Part shown: in pieces, positions 35,323 through 44,602 of the stretch
How positions within the stretch are numbered: the first letter of the stretch is position 1
Layout: every line of letters begins with the position of its first letter
Source of the DNA: Aurantimonas sp965217685
GTDB lineage: Bacteria > Pseudomonadota > Alphaproteobacteria > Rhizobiales > Rhizobiaceae
Assembly: GCA_965217685.1 (NCBI GenBank)
Contig: CBDCIZ010000003.1
Location: 2,790,001-2,854,000, forward strand
Direction: 5' to 3'
DNA length: 64,000 bases
Notes under the pieces: model-generated
Databases searched by the model: none
The model's input: only the letters and a program-made list of their open reading frames with translations
Told to the model about the DNA's origin: nothing
Program-made: the position numbers and the translations under genes

Positions 35323-36132
35323 ATGAAACTGATCGCACTTGCCGCCCTGTCGGCCGTCGCATCGCTGACATTTGCGCCGGCGGCCTTCGTAGCGCCTGCC
35401 GCGGCCGCCGATCTGATCGTTCAAGACCAGACTCCCATACCGGAGGCCCCGATCGAGATCATGGCCCCGACCTACACGTGGACCGGCCTCTACATCGGTG
35501 GCCAAGCCGGTGGCGCCTTCGGCGCCGACGGTGCCGATACCGTCTTTTCGCCGACACCCGGATTCACGGGCGCCTTTGCGACGTCCTCCTCGTCCGGCAG
35601 CAGCTCGAGCTTCGTCGGCGGTGGCCACATCGGCTACGACTACCAGTTCGGCAACGTGGTCGTCGGCGCCGTCGCCGATCTCAGCAAGATGAACAACTCG
35701 TCCAATCGGGACTTTTCGGTCGGCGGAGTGAACTTCTCGGTCAAGGACAAGATCGACTACATGGGCACGGTCCGCGGTCGCCTCGGCTATGCCTACGATC
35801 GCTTTCTGATCTACGGCACCGGCGGTTTCGCCTATGCCAAGCGTAGTCAGAGCACGGGCTTTCCGAGCACGACGTCTGGCCCTTTTGCGGGCTACAATTT
35901 CTCCGAAAAGACCGACAAGACGGATACCGGCTATGCCGTCGGCGGCGGTCTCGACTATCTGGCGACCAAGAACATTTCGGTCGGCCTCGAATACCTCTAC
36001 ACCGACCTCGGCAAGAACGACTGGTCGACGACGGCCACCAACGGCGCAAGACAGGTCAACTTCAAGACCAAAACCAACGACTCGACGGATTTTCATACCG
36101 TATGGGCGAAGGTGTCCTACCGGTTCAACTGA
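35323..36132 (+). CDS. Outer-membrane beta-barrel protein, Omp25/Omp31-like
   Basis: A 269-residue outer-membrane protein with a signal peptide (ending AAAADL). Typical features are YTWTGLYIGGQAGGAFG at the start of the barrel, GGGHIGYDYQFGNVVVGAVAD, VRGRLGYAYDRFLIYGTGGFAYA and a C-terminal aromatic VSYRF plus N. This is the Omp25/31 family of Hyphomicrobiales, small eight-stranded barrels that stabilise the envelope. A strong hairpin terminator follows. Confidence 0.88.
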   Translation: MKLIALAALSAVASLTFAPAAFVAPAAAADLIVQDQTPIPEAPIEIMAPTYTWTGLYIGGQAGGAFGADGADTVFSPTPGFTGAFATSSSSGSSSSFVGGGHIGYDYQFGNVVVGAVADLSKMNNSSNRDFSVGGVNFSVKDKIDYMGTVRGRLGYAYDRFLIYGTGGFAYAKRSQSTGFPSTTSGPFAGYNFSEKTDKTDTGYAVGGGLDYLATKNISVGLEYLYTDLGKNDWSTTATNGARQVNFKTKTNDSTDFHTVWAKVSYRFN

Positions 36133-36157
36133 CCAATTCGCGTTTCTCCATACCATC

Positions 36158-36198
36158 GCAAACTTCGCGCACGCCTGTCCGGCGGGCGCGAAGTTTGC
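36158..36198 (+). terminator. Long hairpin terminator
   Basis: A perfect 13-bp stem (36158-36170 with 36186-36198) encloses a second 4-bp stem. It ends the beta-barrel gene. Confidence 0.8.
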
Positions 36199-36249
36199 CT
36201 CTGGCATGCCTGGCCATTGCCCAACATTGGGCTTCGCCGACCCTCGACG

Positions 36250-36267
36250 GATTACAAAATCGTATAG
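36250..36267 (+). promoter_or_regulatory. GTATAG box 6
   Basis: GATTAC-AAAATC-GTATAG, 64 bp upstream of the PAP2 gene that starts a five-gene operon. Confidence 0.65.
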
Positions 36268-36330
36268 TCCCGGCCAACGCGGTATCACCTGCGGGCTTCA
36301 TTCTTCCCCCCGAAGAAGGAGACCTGATCT

Positions 36331-36951
36331 GTGGCCATTAACACCCTCGACGAAACAATGGTCGCCGGCGCGCAATCTATCCTCGCAACCGATCCGGAGT
36401 TTCGAAGTCTCGCCATCGTTGCGGCGAACTGGGGGATCTTGATCCTGCCGATCGTCCTTGTCGGTCTATGGCTGCGAGCTGGGTCCGATGGACGTCAGAT
36501 AGCGATTACCGCGAGCCTTTCGGCCATTATTTCTCTGACGATCGCGGGTGTGGTCTCGTTTCTCTTCTACGTCCCGCGCCCCTTCGCGTTGGGTCTGGTC
36601 CCCAACATTCTGGATCACGTCGCCGACAGTTCGTTTCCCAGTGACCACGTCACGGTCATGGCCGCCGTTGCGACGGCGTTTCTGTTCGGCAAGCGCTACG
36701 TGATCGGCTCGTTGACGGCACTTGCGATGCTCGTTGTGGGGGCAGCTCGTGTGGCTCTTGGCGTTCACTTTGCCAGTGACATCATCGCGGCAGTGCTCCT
36801 TGGCACCGCGATATCGGCGGCCTTTCGCACACAGCCGATTGCCGAATTCGCGCACTTCTGTTGCCGGATGGCGGAAGCCGTCTATGCCGGGCTTGGCATC
36901 GAGACCGTCGCCAACCGGCTTCACCTTCAGAAAAACCAGGAGATCCTATGA
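36331..36951 (+). CDS. PAP2-family phosphatase, likely undecaprenyl-diphosphatase
   Basis: A 206-residue protein with five to six membrane helices and PAP2 motifs FYVPRPF, SSFPSDHVTVMAA and RVALGVHFASDIIA (catalytic His residues present), as in BcrC-type undecaprenyl-diphosphatases. It would convert undecaprenyl diphosphate to monophosphate on the periplasmic side. The GTG start has AAGGAG about 10 bp upstream. The stop overlaps the next gene (ATGA). Confidence 0.87.
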   Translation: MAINTLDETMVAGAQSILATDPEFRSLAIVAANWGILILPIVLVGLWLRAGSDGRQIAITASLSAIISLTIAGVVSFLFYVPRPFALGLVPNILDHVADSSFPSDHVTVMAAVATAFLFGKRYVIGSLTALAMLVVGAARVALGVHFASDIIAAVLLGTAISAAFRTQPIAEFAHFCCRMAEAVYAGLGIETVANRLHLQKNQEIL

Positions 36952-37556
36952 TGACCGCGAACTTTCAATGGATAGTCCGCACGACCTTGGCCGCGGTATT
37001 GGCCGCTGCCATGATCTCAGGACCGGGAGCTGGCTTCGCACAGTCCAAGGCTGTCTCCCAGCGCGAAACCGCCGTTGCGCCCGAGGTCAATCCTCCCGGT
37101 GATATCCCGGACGATCAGGTGTTCATTACCTACAAATCGCCGCAGGGATTTTCGATGAAGGTTCCAGAGGGGTGGTCGCGCAGCGACACCGCCAATGGCG
37201 TGGTCTTCGCCGACAAATACGGGCGGATCGAACTTGCGGTCACCAAGGCGTCGAACGTATCGAGCGAGGCCAGCGTCAAGGCGAATGAATTGCCGCAACT
37301 GCAGTCAAACGGCCATGCCGTCGACGTCAAGAAGGTTCGAACGCTGAAGCTGCCAGCCGGTCAGAGCGTCGCCGTCGATTACTTGTCGAACTCCGAGGTG
37401 AACCCCGTCACCGGGCGAAAGATCCGCCTCGAGAACCGCCGCCTGTTCTATTTCCATGGGGGCCAGGAGTTGGCGCTCACGCTTTCCGCTCCGGCAGGCG
37501 CCGACAATGTCGACCAGTGGACTATGATGGCGCAGTCCGTCCGGTGGACATCGTGA
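36948..37556 (+). CDS. Secreted protein of unknown function in the ABC operon
   Basis: A 202-residue protein with a signal peptide (ending GAGFAQS) and a single mature domain (YKSPQGFSMKVPEGWSR, then KLPAGQSVAVDYLSNSEVNPVTG) resembling small periplasmic lipid-binding or PsbP-like folds. It overlaps the PAP2 stop and the next GTG, so it is the second gene of a tightly coupled operon. It may act as a periplasmic partner of the tandem-ATPase transporter; that is inference. Confidence 0.7.
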   Translation: MMTANFQWIVRTTLAAVLAAAMISGPGAGFAQSKAVSQRETAVAPEVNPPGDIPDDQVFITYKSPQGFSMKVPEGWSRSDTANGVVFADKYGRIELAVTKASNVSSEASVKANELPQLQSNGHAVDVKKVRTLKLPAGQSVAVDYLSNSEVNPVTGRKIRLENRRLFYFHGGQELALTLSAPAGADNVDQWTMMAQSVRWTS

Positions 37557-38956
37557 CGTTACTCGTCGCCGAAGACCTGTTCCGGTTCTACCACGTCGGC
37601 GACGTTGAAATTCGCGCCTTGAAGGGGGTCAGTCTGATGGTGAATGCCGGTGAGATCGTCGCCTTGACCGGTCCGTCCGGCAGTGGAAAATCGACGCTAC
37701 TATCCTGCCTGACCGGGCTCGATGAACCGGACGGGGGAACCGTCGATGTCGCTGGACGGCGCATGACGCGGCGCCCCGAAGCCGAGAAAGCCGCAATCCG
37801 CGCTTCCACGCTGGGGCTTCTGGCCCAACGCGATAATCTCTTTCCTCACCTCACGGTCGCCGAGAATGTCGAATTCGCGCTGGCTCGTCGGCGCGGCAGC
37901 GATGCGATCAGCGCGATCGCGATCCTGACTTCGATTGGACTTGAGACACGCGCGGGCGCCTATCCCGCCACCCTGTCGGGCGGCGAAACCGCCCGCGCCG
38001 GTCTTGCCGTCGCGCTGGCTCTCGATGCGCCGCTGGTCGTTGCGGACGAACCGACCGCGGAGGTCGACGAGGCAACGGAGCGGCTGATCCTGAACCTTCT
38101 GGTCGATCGCAGCCGGCGTGGGAAAGGCGCACTCATCGCCACACACAGCCCCGCGGTCGAGGGCATCGCGACCCGAACCCTTCATTTGCGCGACGGCCAC
38201 CTTGTCGAGCGACCGTCCATGCAGTCGCCCTGGGGCGAGCAAGACACCGTAACCGATCTCTTCGAGCGGACGTTGCATCACCCGTTGCGCAACGATCGCA
38301 AGATCCTAATCGAAGCGCATGGACTGCGCCGCGACTATGAGATTGGTGGTCGTCCGCTCCACGCCGTCGAGGGCGCCGATATCACGGTCCGCGAAGCCGA
38401 CCGCATTGCCGTCACCGGCCCCTCCGGAAGCGGCAAGTCGACGCTTTTAAAGATGCTAGCCGGGATCGTGCCACCGACTTCGGGTCTGCTGTCGTGGTTC
38501 GGCGAGCCGACAATGGTCGACTTGCGTCCCCGTCGCGTCGGGGTGGTGTTTCAGGAGCCAAGCCTGATCCCCTCCCTGACCGTCCGCGAGAACGTCGAAC
38601 TGCCCCTCCAACTGGCGGCATCGCCGCTGACGCGGCCGCATATGAGCGCTGACGATGCGTTGGGTCTTCTGTCGCTGTCCGACCTTTCCAACAAGCTGCC
38701 GGACGAGCTGTCGGGCGGCCAGATGCAGCGTGTTGCCTTTGCTCGGGCCCTGGTGACCAACCCTGACATCATTCTTGCCGACGAGCCGACCGGGCAGCTC
38801 GACCAACCGACGGCGCGCGCCGTCATGACGGCGGTCCTGAGCGCTCTCGATCACAATGAGACGGCGCTTCTCGTCACCACCCACGACATGCGGCTCGCCG
38901 CGATCATGGCGACGCAGTTTCACATGGATCACGGTCGGCTGGCCGAGGCCGCCTGA
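37553..38956 (+). CDS. Tandem ATP-binding protein of a MacB/LolD-type ABC transporter
   Basis: A 467-residue protein holding two complete ATP-binding domains. Domain 1: Walker A GPSGSGKST, signature LSGGETARAGLA, Walker B VVADEPTAEVDEA. Domain 2: Walker A GPSGSGKST, signature LSGGQMQRVAFARAL, Walker B ILADEPTGQLDQ. Both are of the MacB/LolD type that pairs with FtsX-like permeases, normally as a homodimer of single domains. The GTG start overlaps the previous stop (GTGA). The FtsX permease follows 13 bp downstream. Confidence 0.9.
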   Translation: MTLLVAEDLFRFYHVGDVEIRALKGVSLMVNAGEIVALTGPSGSGKSTLLSCLTGLDEPDGGTVDVAGRRMTRRPEAEKAAIRASTLGLLAQRDNLFPHLTVAENVEFALARRRGSDAISAIAILTSIGLETRAGAYPATLSGGETARAGLAVALALDAPLVVADEPTAEVDEATERLILNLLVDRSRRGKGALIATHSPAVEGIATRTLHLRDGHLVERPSMQSPWGEQDTVTDLFERTLHHPLRNDRKILIEAHGLRRDYEIGGRPLHAVEGADITVREADRIAVTGPSGSGKSTLLKMLAGIVPPTSGLLSWFGEPTMVDLRPRRVGVVFQEPSLIPSLTVRENVELPLQLAASPLTRPHMSADDALGLLSLSDLSNKLPDELSGGQMQRVAFARALVTNPDIILADEPTGQLDQPTARAVMTAVLSALDHNETALLVTTHDMRLAAIMATQFHMDHGRLAEAA

Positions 38957-38969
38957 AAGGACTTGTCTC

Positions 38970-41603
38970 ATGTTCGGTCTTTGGATCAGGGGTATCTTGA
39001 AGCGGCGCGCATCGCAGATCGCGCTGGCCTATTCGGGCGTTGCGATCGCCGTCGCCTTGATCGCCCTGATCGGTGTCTTTTCGGTGATCAGCGCCTCGAC
39101 GATGACCAAACGCGCCGTATCCCAGGTCGTGGTCGACTGGCAGGTGCAGACAAAACCTGAGGCCGACCCCGGTGCGGTTCAGGGTACGCTTGACGGATTG
39201 TCGAATGTAAGGATCGTGGAGACCGTCCAATACGCCGACGTCGCGGCTTTGCAGGCGACGACCGGCGGCACGGTTCAGACCACGGGTGCCGCAAAGGTCC
39301 TCGGCATCGAGAAAAGCTATCGAACGGCCTTTCCCGCTCAAATGAGGCTGCTTCTGGGAACTTACGACGGGGCGCTTCTCGCGCAGCAGACCGCTGCGAA
39401 CCTTCATGCCGGGATCGGCGATACCATTCAAATCGAAACGAACAACACCAAAACTGTCCCCGTCACCATTGCGGGGATCATCGAACTCCCCAACGCCGAC
39501 GCGTTGTTCCAGACCGTGGGAGCACCCGCCGGCGCCGGCCTGACCGCGCCGCCGGACAACGTCCTGATCCTGCCGGCGTCGCAATGGTCGACGGTGTTCG
39601 GCGCTCAGGGCGCCAGGACGGCAACCCAGTTCCACGTCGCCTTCACGCATAACTCGCTGCCGAGCCATCCGGACACGGCATTCATCGACGAGGCGCGCCA
39701 GGCGAGGAACTTCGAAGCCTCCATCGCCGGTCAGGCGCTGGTCGGAGACAACCTCGGTGCCCGCCTCGACGCGGTGCGAGGCGACGCAATCTATGCCAGG
39801 GTCATCTTTCTGTTTCTCGGGCTGCCCGCGGCGGTCCTGGCGATCCTCCTGACGATCTCGCTCCTGCTGTCCGACCGCGATCGAAAGGGCCGCAACGAGG
39901 CGCTGCTGCGAATGCGCGGGGTCGATCGCTCGACGATGGTTCGTCTGATCATCTCCGAAGAAGCCATCGGTGCCGCCGGAGCGGCGATTGCGGGAACGCT
40001 GGCGGCCTTCCTCCTGGCGGTTCTCCAGTTCGGATCTGCCGCTCTCTCGGGGCCAGCGCTCGCCTGGATTGTCATCGCGGGTGCCGGCGGCTTCGCGATC
40101 GCACTCTTGTGCGGTGTCCTGCCGGCCTTGAAGCGGTTGAATGGCGAGACAGTCGTGCGCGGACGGGTCTCGTTGGCAAGAAGCCGTCCGCCTTTGTGGC
40201 AGCGGCTTTGGCTCGATCTCGCATGTCTCGCAGGCGCGGCCGTCATCTTTCTGCAATCGGCAGCTTCCAATTACCAGGTGGTGCTCGCCCCCGAGGGCGT
40301 CACGGCAACGGCAGTCGACTATACCGCCTTCCTCTCACCCCTTCTGTTCTGGGTGGGAAGCATGCTTCTGGTTGTTCGTCTGACGTCATGGTGGATCGGC
40401 TGTTCGTCGGGCGTCATGGAACGCATTTTTGGAAAGATCGGCTTGGCCGGGAGAACTGCGCCAAGCGTCGCCGCCAGCCTGTCACGACAGCATCGCCGCC
40501 TGGCCGGAGGCATCGCGCTGGTTTCGCTGGCATTCTCCTTTGCCTTCGCGGCTGCGATCTTCAACCTGACCTACAATGGGCAGACGCGGGTCGATGCGCT
40601 GTTGACCAACGGCGCGGACGTGACAATCACGGGCTCGACCGCAACGCCGGTCGGGCCGATCGTCCATGCGATCGAGGCGAGGAGCGACGTGTCGGCTGCC
40701 ATCCCCATGCAGCACCGTTTTGCCTATGTCGGCAACGACCTCCAGGATCTTTACGGTATCGATCCGACCCGGATCGGACAGGCGACCGCGATCGAAGACG
40801 CATATTTCGCCAACCGGAACGCGGCCGCGACGCTCAAGGCCCTACAGGCGAAGCCGGACGGCGTTCTGGTCTCCCAGGAGACCGTCAACGACTTTCAGCT
40901 CGCCGTCGGCGACACGATCAGGCTGCGCCTTCAGGACGGCAAAACCCATCAGTACAAGGCAATCCCGTTCACCTTCGTTGGCGTGGCACTGGAGTTTCCG
41001 ACGGCGCCGAAGGACTCTTTCCTCGTCGCCAATGCCAGCTACGTGGCGGCGCAAACGGAATTGCCGGCCCATGAGGTTCTGCTCGTGCGCGGAACCGGCG
41101 ACCCGCAGGTTCTGGCGGCGGAGATCCGCGCGGACCTCGGTGCCGCGTCCGGTTACACCGTCACCGATCTCGAATCGGCATTCCATATCATCGCGTCGAG
41201 CCTGACTGCCGTCGATCTCGGTCGTCTGACGACCGTAGAGATCGCCTTTGCGGTCCTGCTTCTCGCCGCGGCGACCGGCCTGATGCTGTTTCTCGGATTT
41301 GCCGAACGTCGGAGAAGCGCTGGCATTCTGTCGGCCCTCGGCGCCTCGAGCGCGGAGGTCGGCGGTTTCCTGTGGAGCGAGGCGGTGCTGATCCTCGTGC
41401 CTGGCGCTGTCGCCGGTTCCGTCATCGGCGTCGTGGCCGCCGACATGCTCGTCAAGCTCCTGTCCGGCATCTTCGATCCGCCGCCAGACGCGCTCTCGTA
41501 TCCACTCGTCGGGCTGCTCGGGTTTGTCGTGGTCGGTATACTGGCGACCGTCGCGGCCGTTCGGATCGCCCAAATGAGGCTCGATCGAAGTCAGATCGCG
41601 TGA
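38970..41603 (+). CDS. FtsX-like ABC transporter permease (fused, two FtsX domains)
   Basis: An 877-residue permease. An N-terminal helix and large periplasmic domain are followed by FtsX helices, a second periplasmic domain (about 560-740) and a second FtsX block (GRLTTVEIAFAVLLLAAATGLMLFLGFAERRR to the end). This YbbP-like layout carries two permease halves in one chain and, with the tandem ATPase, would form a full transporter from two polypeptides. Such pumps move lipids or lipoproteins out of the inner membrane rather than small solutes. Confidence 0.87.
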   Translation: MFGLWIRGILKRRASQIALAYSGVAIAVALIALIGVFSVISASTMTKRAVSQVVVDWQVQTKPEADPGAVQGTLDGLSNVRIVETVQYADVAALQATTGGTVQTTGAAKVLGIEKSYRTAFPAQMRLLLGTYDGALLAQQTAANLHAGIGDTIQIETNNTKTVPVTIAGIIELPNADALFQTVGAPAGAGLTAPPDNVLILPASQWSTVFGAQGARTATQFHVAFTHNSLPSHPDTAFIDEARQARNFEASIAGQALVGDNLGARLDAVRGDAIYARVIFLFLGLPAAVLAILLTISLLLSDRDRKGRNEALLRMRGVDRSTMVRLIISEEAIGAAGAAIAGTLAAFLLAVLQFGSAALSGPALAWIVIAGAGGFAIALLCGVLPALKRLNGETVVRGRVSLARSRPPLWQRLWLDLACLAGAAVIFLQSAASNYQVVLAPEGVTATAVDYTAFLSPLLFWVGSMLLVVRLTSWWIGCSSGVMERIFGKIGLAGRTAPSVAASLSRQHRRLAGGIALVSLAFSFAFAAAIFNLTYNGQTRVDALLTNGADVTITGSTATPVGPIVHAIEARSDVSAAIPMQHRFAYVGNDLQDLYGIDPTRIGQATAIEDAYFANRNAAATLKALQAKPDGVLVSQETVNDFQLAVGDTIRLRLQDGKTHQYKAIPFTFVGVALEFPTAPKDSFLVANASYVAAQTELPAHEVLLVRGTGDPQVLAAEIRADLGAASGYTVTDLESAFHIIASSLTAVDLGRLTTVEIAFAVLLLAAATGLMLFLGFAERRRSAGILSALGASSAEVGGFLWSEAVLILVPGAVAGSVIGVVAADMLVKLLSGIFDPPPDALSYPLVGLLGFVVVGILATVAAVRIAQMRLDRSQIA

Positions 41604-41770
41604 GCCTTCTCGTGGGCCCGATGAGTTTCCAGACGAGTACATTCGAGCGGCACGGCCGTAGGCAATGGTTAGACGGGACTATGGCCCGCGTGAACTCAGC
41701 GAGTCGTCCGGGAGTGCCGCCGGAATCGACGGGACGAGCAACGGGCAAAATCAGGAAGAAACGATCCTTC

Positions 41771-42517
41771 ATGCTTGCAGCGAAGGATCCATGCGAGCTC
41801 GTTGCACGAATGCTGAATAATGCCTCTATTCCCATACTAATGTATCATCACGTCGTAGATGCACCGCCGCTCGAGACACCTTCGCGGTACCTCTTTGTCA
41901 CGTCGTCGCGCTTTGCGCGGCAAATGCGGGCGCTCAAGTTTCTCGGATATACCGGATGTTCGATTGGAGATCTGGCACCCTATCTTCGCGGCGAGAAGAT
42001 CGGCAAGGTCGTTGGCATCAGTTTCGACGATGGCTATCGCAACATTCATCGCAACGCGCTCCCGGTTCTCGTCGAGTGCGGCTTTACCGCTACAACGTAT
42101 TTCGTCAGCCAGCAGATCGGTGGATCCAACGCCTGGGACACCGGCCACATGCCCTGCGAGCCCTGCATGAGCCATCAGGATCTGTTGGAATGGTCGAGAA
42201 TGGGACAAGAGGTCGGTGGTCACACTCGAACCCATCCGCGCCTTACCGATCTGTCGGCGGCCGAGGCGCGCAATGAAATCGTTGGATGCCGGCGGGACCT
42301 TCAGGAGATGACGGGTCAGGCCGTCGAAGCTTTCAGCTATCCATTCGGTAGCCATGATGACACCGTCGTTCGAATCGCGGAAGAAGCCGGCTACACGACG
42401 GCCACGACCACAAAGCGCAGTCGGACAATCGGGTTCGACGATCCATTCCGGCTTCCGCGACTGACAGCGCGCTTGTCAGACAGCCTTCCAGCCTTCCTCT
42501 GGAAGGCTCTACGGTAA
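41771..42517 (+). CDS. Polysaccharide deacetylase (CE4 family)
   Basis: About 248 residues with a NodB-type catalytic domain: ISFDDGYRNI carries the catalytic Asp and metal Asp, HTRTHPRLT the metal His pair, and SYPFGSHDD follows. It removes N-acetyl groups from peptidoglycan or exopolysaccharide. The start is uncertain: the frame opens as far back as a GTG at 41600 overlapping the permease stop, but AGGAAG precedes the ATG at 41771, which I use. The C-terminus overlaps the convergent glycosyltransferase gene by 9 bp. Confidence 0.85.
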   Translation: MLAAKDPCELVARMLNNASIPILMYHHVVDAPPLETPSRYLFVTSSRFARQMRALKFLGYTGCSIGDLAPYLRGEKIGKVVGISFDDGYRNIHRNALPVLVECGFTATTYFVSQQIGGSNAWDTGHMPCEPCMSHQDLLEWSRMGQEVGGHTRTHPRLTDLSAAEARNEIVGCRRDLQEMTGQAVEAFSYPFGSHDDTVVRIAEEAGYTTATTTKRSRTIGFDDPFRLPRLTARLSDSLPAFLWKALR

Positions 42518-43351
42518 AGACGGCGCACCATTCATCGCAGAGCCAAGATCCGCAGCGGAGATGCTTTTGTTCGCCGCATCGAACGCAATTGGCTGCTGTT
42601 CCCAAAAGGACTGACCGTTGATGACCTGCTTGACGATGCTTCGCGCTTCGCGCCAGGCGCGTCCGATGTCCTCGATGTAAAAGTCGGGATTTTCGCCGAC
42701 GATCAGATTTCTGAAAGGATGCACATAAGCTTCGAGCGTCGGGTTGACGCCTCGGCAGAACTGCTTCTCAGGATCGAAGCTAGGATCCATCAACGCCGCC
42801 GCACCGCGGGCGAACTCCCCGGAAAAGAACGATGGGGCCGTGAGAAACAGCGGCACCTTTTGCTTGAACGGCAGGCGGACTCCAAATGCGGAATACCGCT
42901 GGCCTCGCGTGTAACAGAAATGCCCCTTGCGTCGGAGACTCCAGTCCTTGGTGGCATGGTTGAAGCTGAGCTGACCTATGCGGCGATCTTCAAGCATTTC
43001 TTCAAGGTCAGCGGGGTGTACCGGTCGCTTGAGCAACCAGTCGTCTTCGAGATGCAGAATGACGTCGCTTGTGCTCGCCGACCATGTTCGCGCCACCGCG
43101 GCCGCAAACCCCGGCTCGACCGGCTGCGTGATGAGCGCATCGGGATCGTATTGCCGGATCAGGCGAACACATTCCTGCTGATCGGCAAGCGTTCCGAAAA
43201 AGGGATCGATGTTGGCGATGATGCGTCGTATCTGAAAATGGCGGAAGAGCCCTTCGTCGAACGACGCGAGCGTTTGCGCCAGAAGGTCGGGGCGCCGGGT
43301 TGCGACAAGGCACACGTCGACCAGCGTCGAACGGGGAATCGAGACGGCCAT
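42509..43351 (-). CDS. Glycosyltransferase family 2-like protein
   Basis: A 280-residue glycosyltransferase of GT-A type with VCLVATRRPDLLAQTLASFD near the N-terminus and the acidic motif ILHLEDDWLLKRP (metal and nucleotide-sugar binding). It probably adds a sugar to a cell-surface glycan. It has no membrane segment. It reads leftward, convergent with the deacetylase, with a 9-bp overlap of the 3' ends. Confidence 0.8.
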   Translation of the reverse strand: MAVSIPRSTLVDVCLVATRRPDLLAQTLASFDEGLFRHFQIRRIIANIDPFFGTLADQQECVRLIRQYDPDALITQPVEPGFAAAVARTWSASTSDVILHLEDDWLLKRPVHPADLEEMLEDRRIGQLSFNHATKDWSLRRKGHFCYTRGQRYSAFGVRLPFKQKVPLFLTAPSFFSGEFARGAAALMDPSFDPEKQFCRGVNPTLEAYVHPFRNLIVGENPDFYIEDIGRAWREARSIVKQVINGQSFWEQQPIAFDAANKSISAADLGSAMNGAPSLP

Positions 43352-43446
43352 GGATTGAACCGATCAGTTGTTGCGAAATGGGAAGTGGAGAAGGTCGGGG
43401 AACGCAAAGACTGACCAACCGCTCCCATGACCGCCGCTTGCGGTGG

Positions 43447-43477
43447 CACCATCCCGGCGGCGGTCGCCGGGATGGTG
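43447..43477 (-). terminator. Hairpin terminator
   Basis: CACCATCCCGGCG (43447-43459) pairs with CGCCGGGATGGTG (43465-43477). It lies downstream of the COG4705-like gene. Confidence 0.65.
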
Positions 43478-43515
43478 TTCGGCTCAAAGTCCTTTCGAAC
43501 TCGGAGCCCGATCGA

Positions 43516-44310
43516 TCACGCGCCGGCTTCGGCCGGGCGAGGCGTTTCGATCTTGTCCTTCCTGGTGACTGTCAGATAGGTGACGAGTGCCGCGATCGTG
43601 ACGAGGAAGAGAACGCTGGTCCCCGTCGTGCCGAGGCCGAGGCCCCCGTTGCTGGTTGGCTGAGAGAGAAGATCGCCCATCGAGGCGCCGAACGGACGGG
43701 TCAGGATATACGCGATCCAGAAGGCGAGCACGGCGCCCAGAGCCCCTGCCCGGTAGCCGAGATAGACCACGAGAATCAGCGCGCCGAAGATCGCCGCCGA
43801 GATCGCATAGCCGAGGCCGAGGCTTTCGGCGATGAGGTCGCCCGCGGAGGTGCCGAGAGCGAAGGTGAAAAGGATCGCCGCCCAGTAGAACAGCTCCCGC
43901 TTCGACGTGAAGATCGAATGGATCGAGAGCGTCTTTTCGCTGGCGTACCAGGCGGTGAACGTCACCGCGAGGCAGATTGAGAACGCGATGGTCGTTGTGA
44001 CGAGGCTGATGCCGAGGCCGTCGACGAGATAGTCGGACACGAGCGTGCCGACAACGCTGACAAAAACGACGACCAGCCAGTAGCTTGTCGGAACGTATTC
44101 ACGCAGCTTCAACTGATACACGAGGACGGCGATCAAAAGAACGGACATGATGATCGACGTGAGTTCAAGGCCCAGGCCGACATTGAAGATCAGAAAGTCG
44201 GCGGCGGTCTCGCCGACCGTCGTCGCCATGATCTTGATCACCCAGAAGGCGAGCGTGATCGCCGGTACCTTGTTGAGCATTTCCTCGTTGAGGCTCTTTC
44301 GCATGTTCAT
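43516..44310 (-). CDS. COG4705-like membrane protein
   Basis: A 264-residue protein with about nine to ten membrane helices in repeated blocks such as KIMATTVGETAADFLIF, FVSVVGTLVSDYLVDG, FALGTSAGDLIAES and ILTRPFGASMGDLLSQP. This repeated GET-AGD / RPFGA-GDLL pattern marks an uncharacterised family often linked to envelope stress. A paralogue lies at 49446, so two copies bracket the two-component operon. A GTATAG box lies 248 bp upstream. Biochemical role unknown. Confidence 0.8.
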   Translation of the reverse strand: MNMRKSLNEEMLNKVPAITLAFWVIKIMATTVGETAADFLIFNVGLGLELTSIIMSVLLIAVLVYQLKLREYVPTSYWLVVVFVSVVGTLVSDYLVDGLGISLVTTTIAFSICLAVTFTAWYASEKTLSIHSIFTSKRELFYWAAILFTFALGTSAGDLIAESLGLGYAISAAIFGALILVVYLGYRAGALGAVLAFWIAYILTRPFGASMGDLLSQPTSNGGLGLGTTGTSVLFLVTIAALVTYLTVTRKDKIETPRPAEAGA

Positions 44311-44557
44311 GGTTTGGCTCCTTCGGTCGCCGGCGCCGAACGGCGCGTTGGTTCGCGCGATACCGACGGCACCGCAACTTGAGGGGCGGAAGGACGCTTC
44401 GATGACAAAGGCGCGTCGACGACGGCCAGAATCATGATGGGTTGAAACAACATGCGGGAAGCCTCCTCTCGGCAGACGCTCGGCAATCGCCAACAATGCG
44501 ATCTTGCGACTGTCTCGCCTTTGTTAGGCGGCTATTCTGGAGAGGGGTTTTCGGCGG

Positions 44558-44575
44558 CTATACGGTTTCGTAATG
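44558..44575 (-). promoter_or_regulatory. GTATAG box 7
   Basis: Reading leftward: CATTAC-GAAACC-GTATAG, upstream of the COG4705-like gene at 43516 and just downstream of the histidine kinase gene. The spacer is identical to box 3. Confidence 0.6.
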
Positions 44576-44602
44576 CCAGACAGTTTCGCCAGTGACGGCT
44601 GG

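Noticed and set aside
41830..41846. CATACTAATGTATC palindrome near the deacetylase start
   Set aside because: Its spacing differs from the GTATAG boxes and it falls inside the likely coding region.
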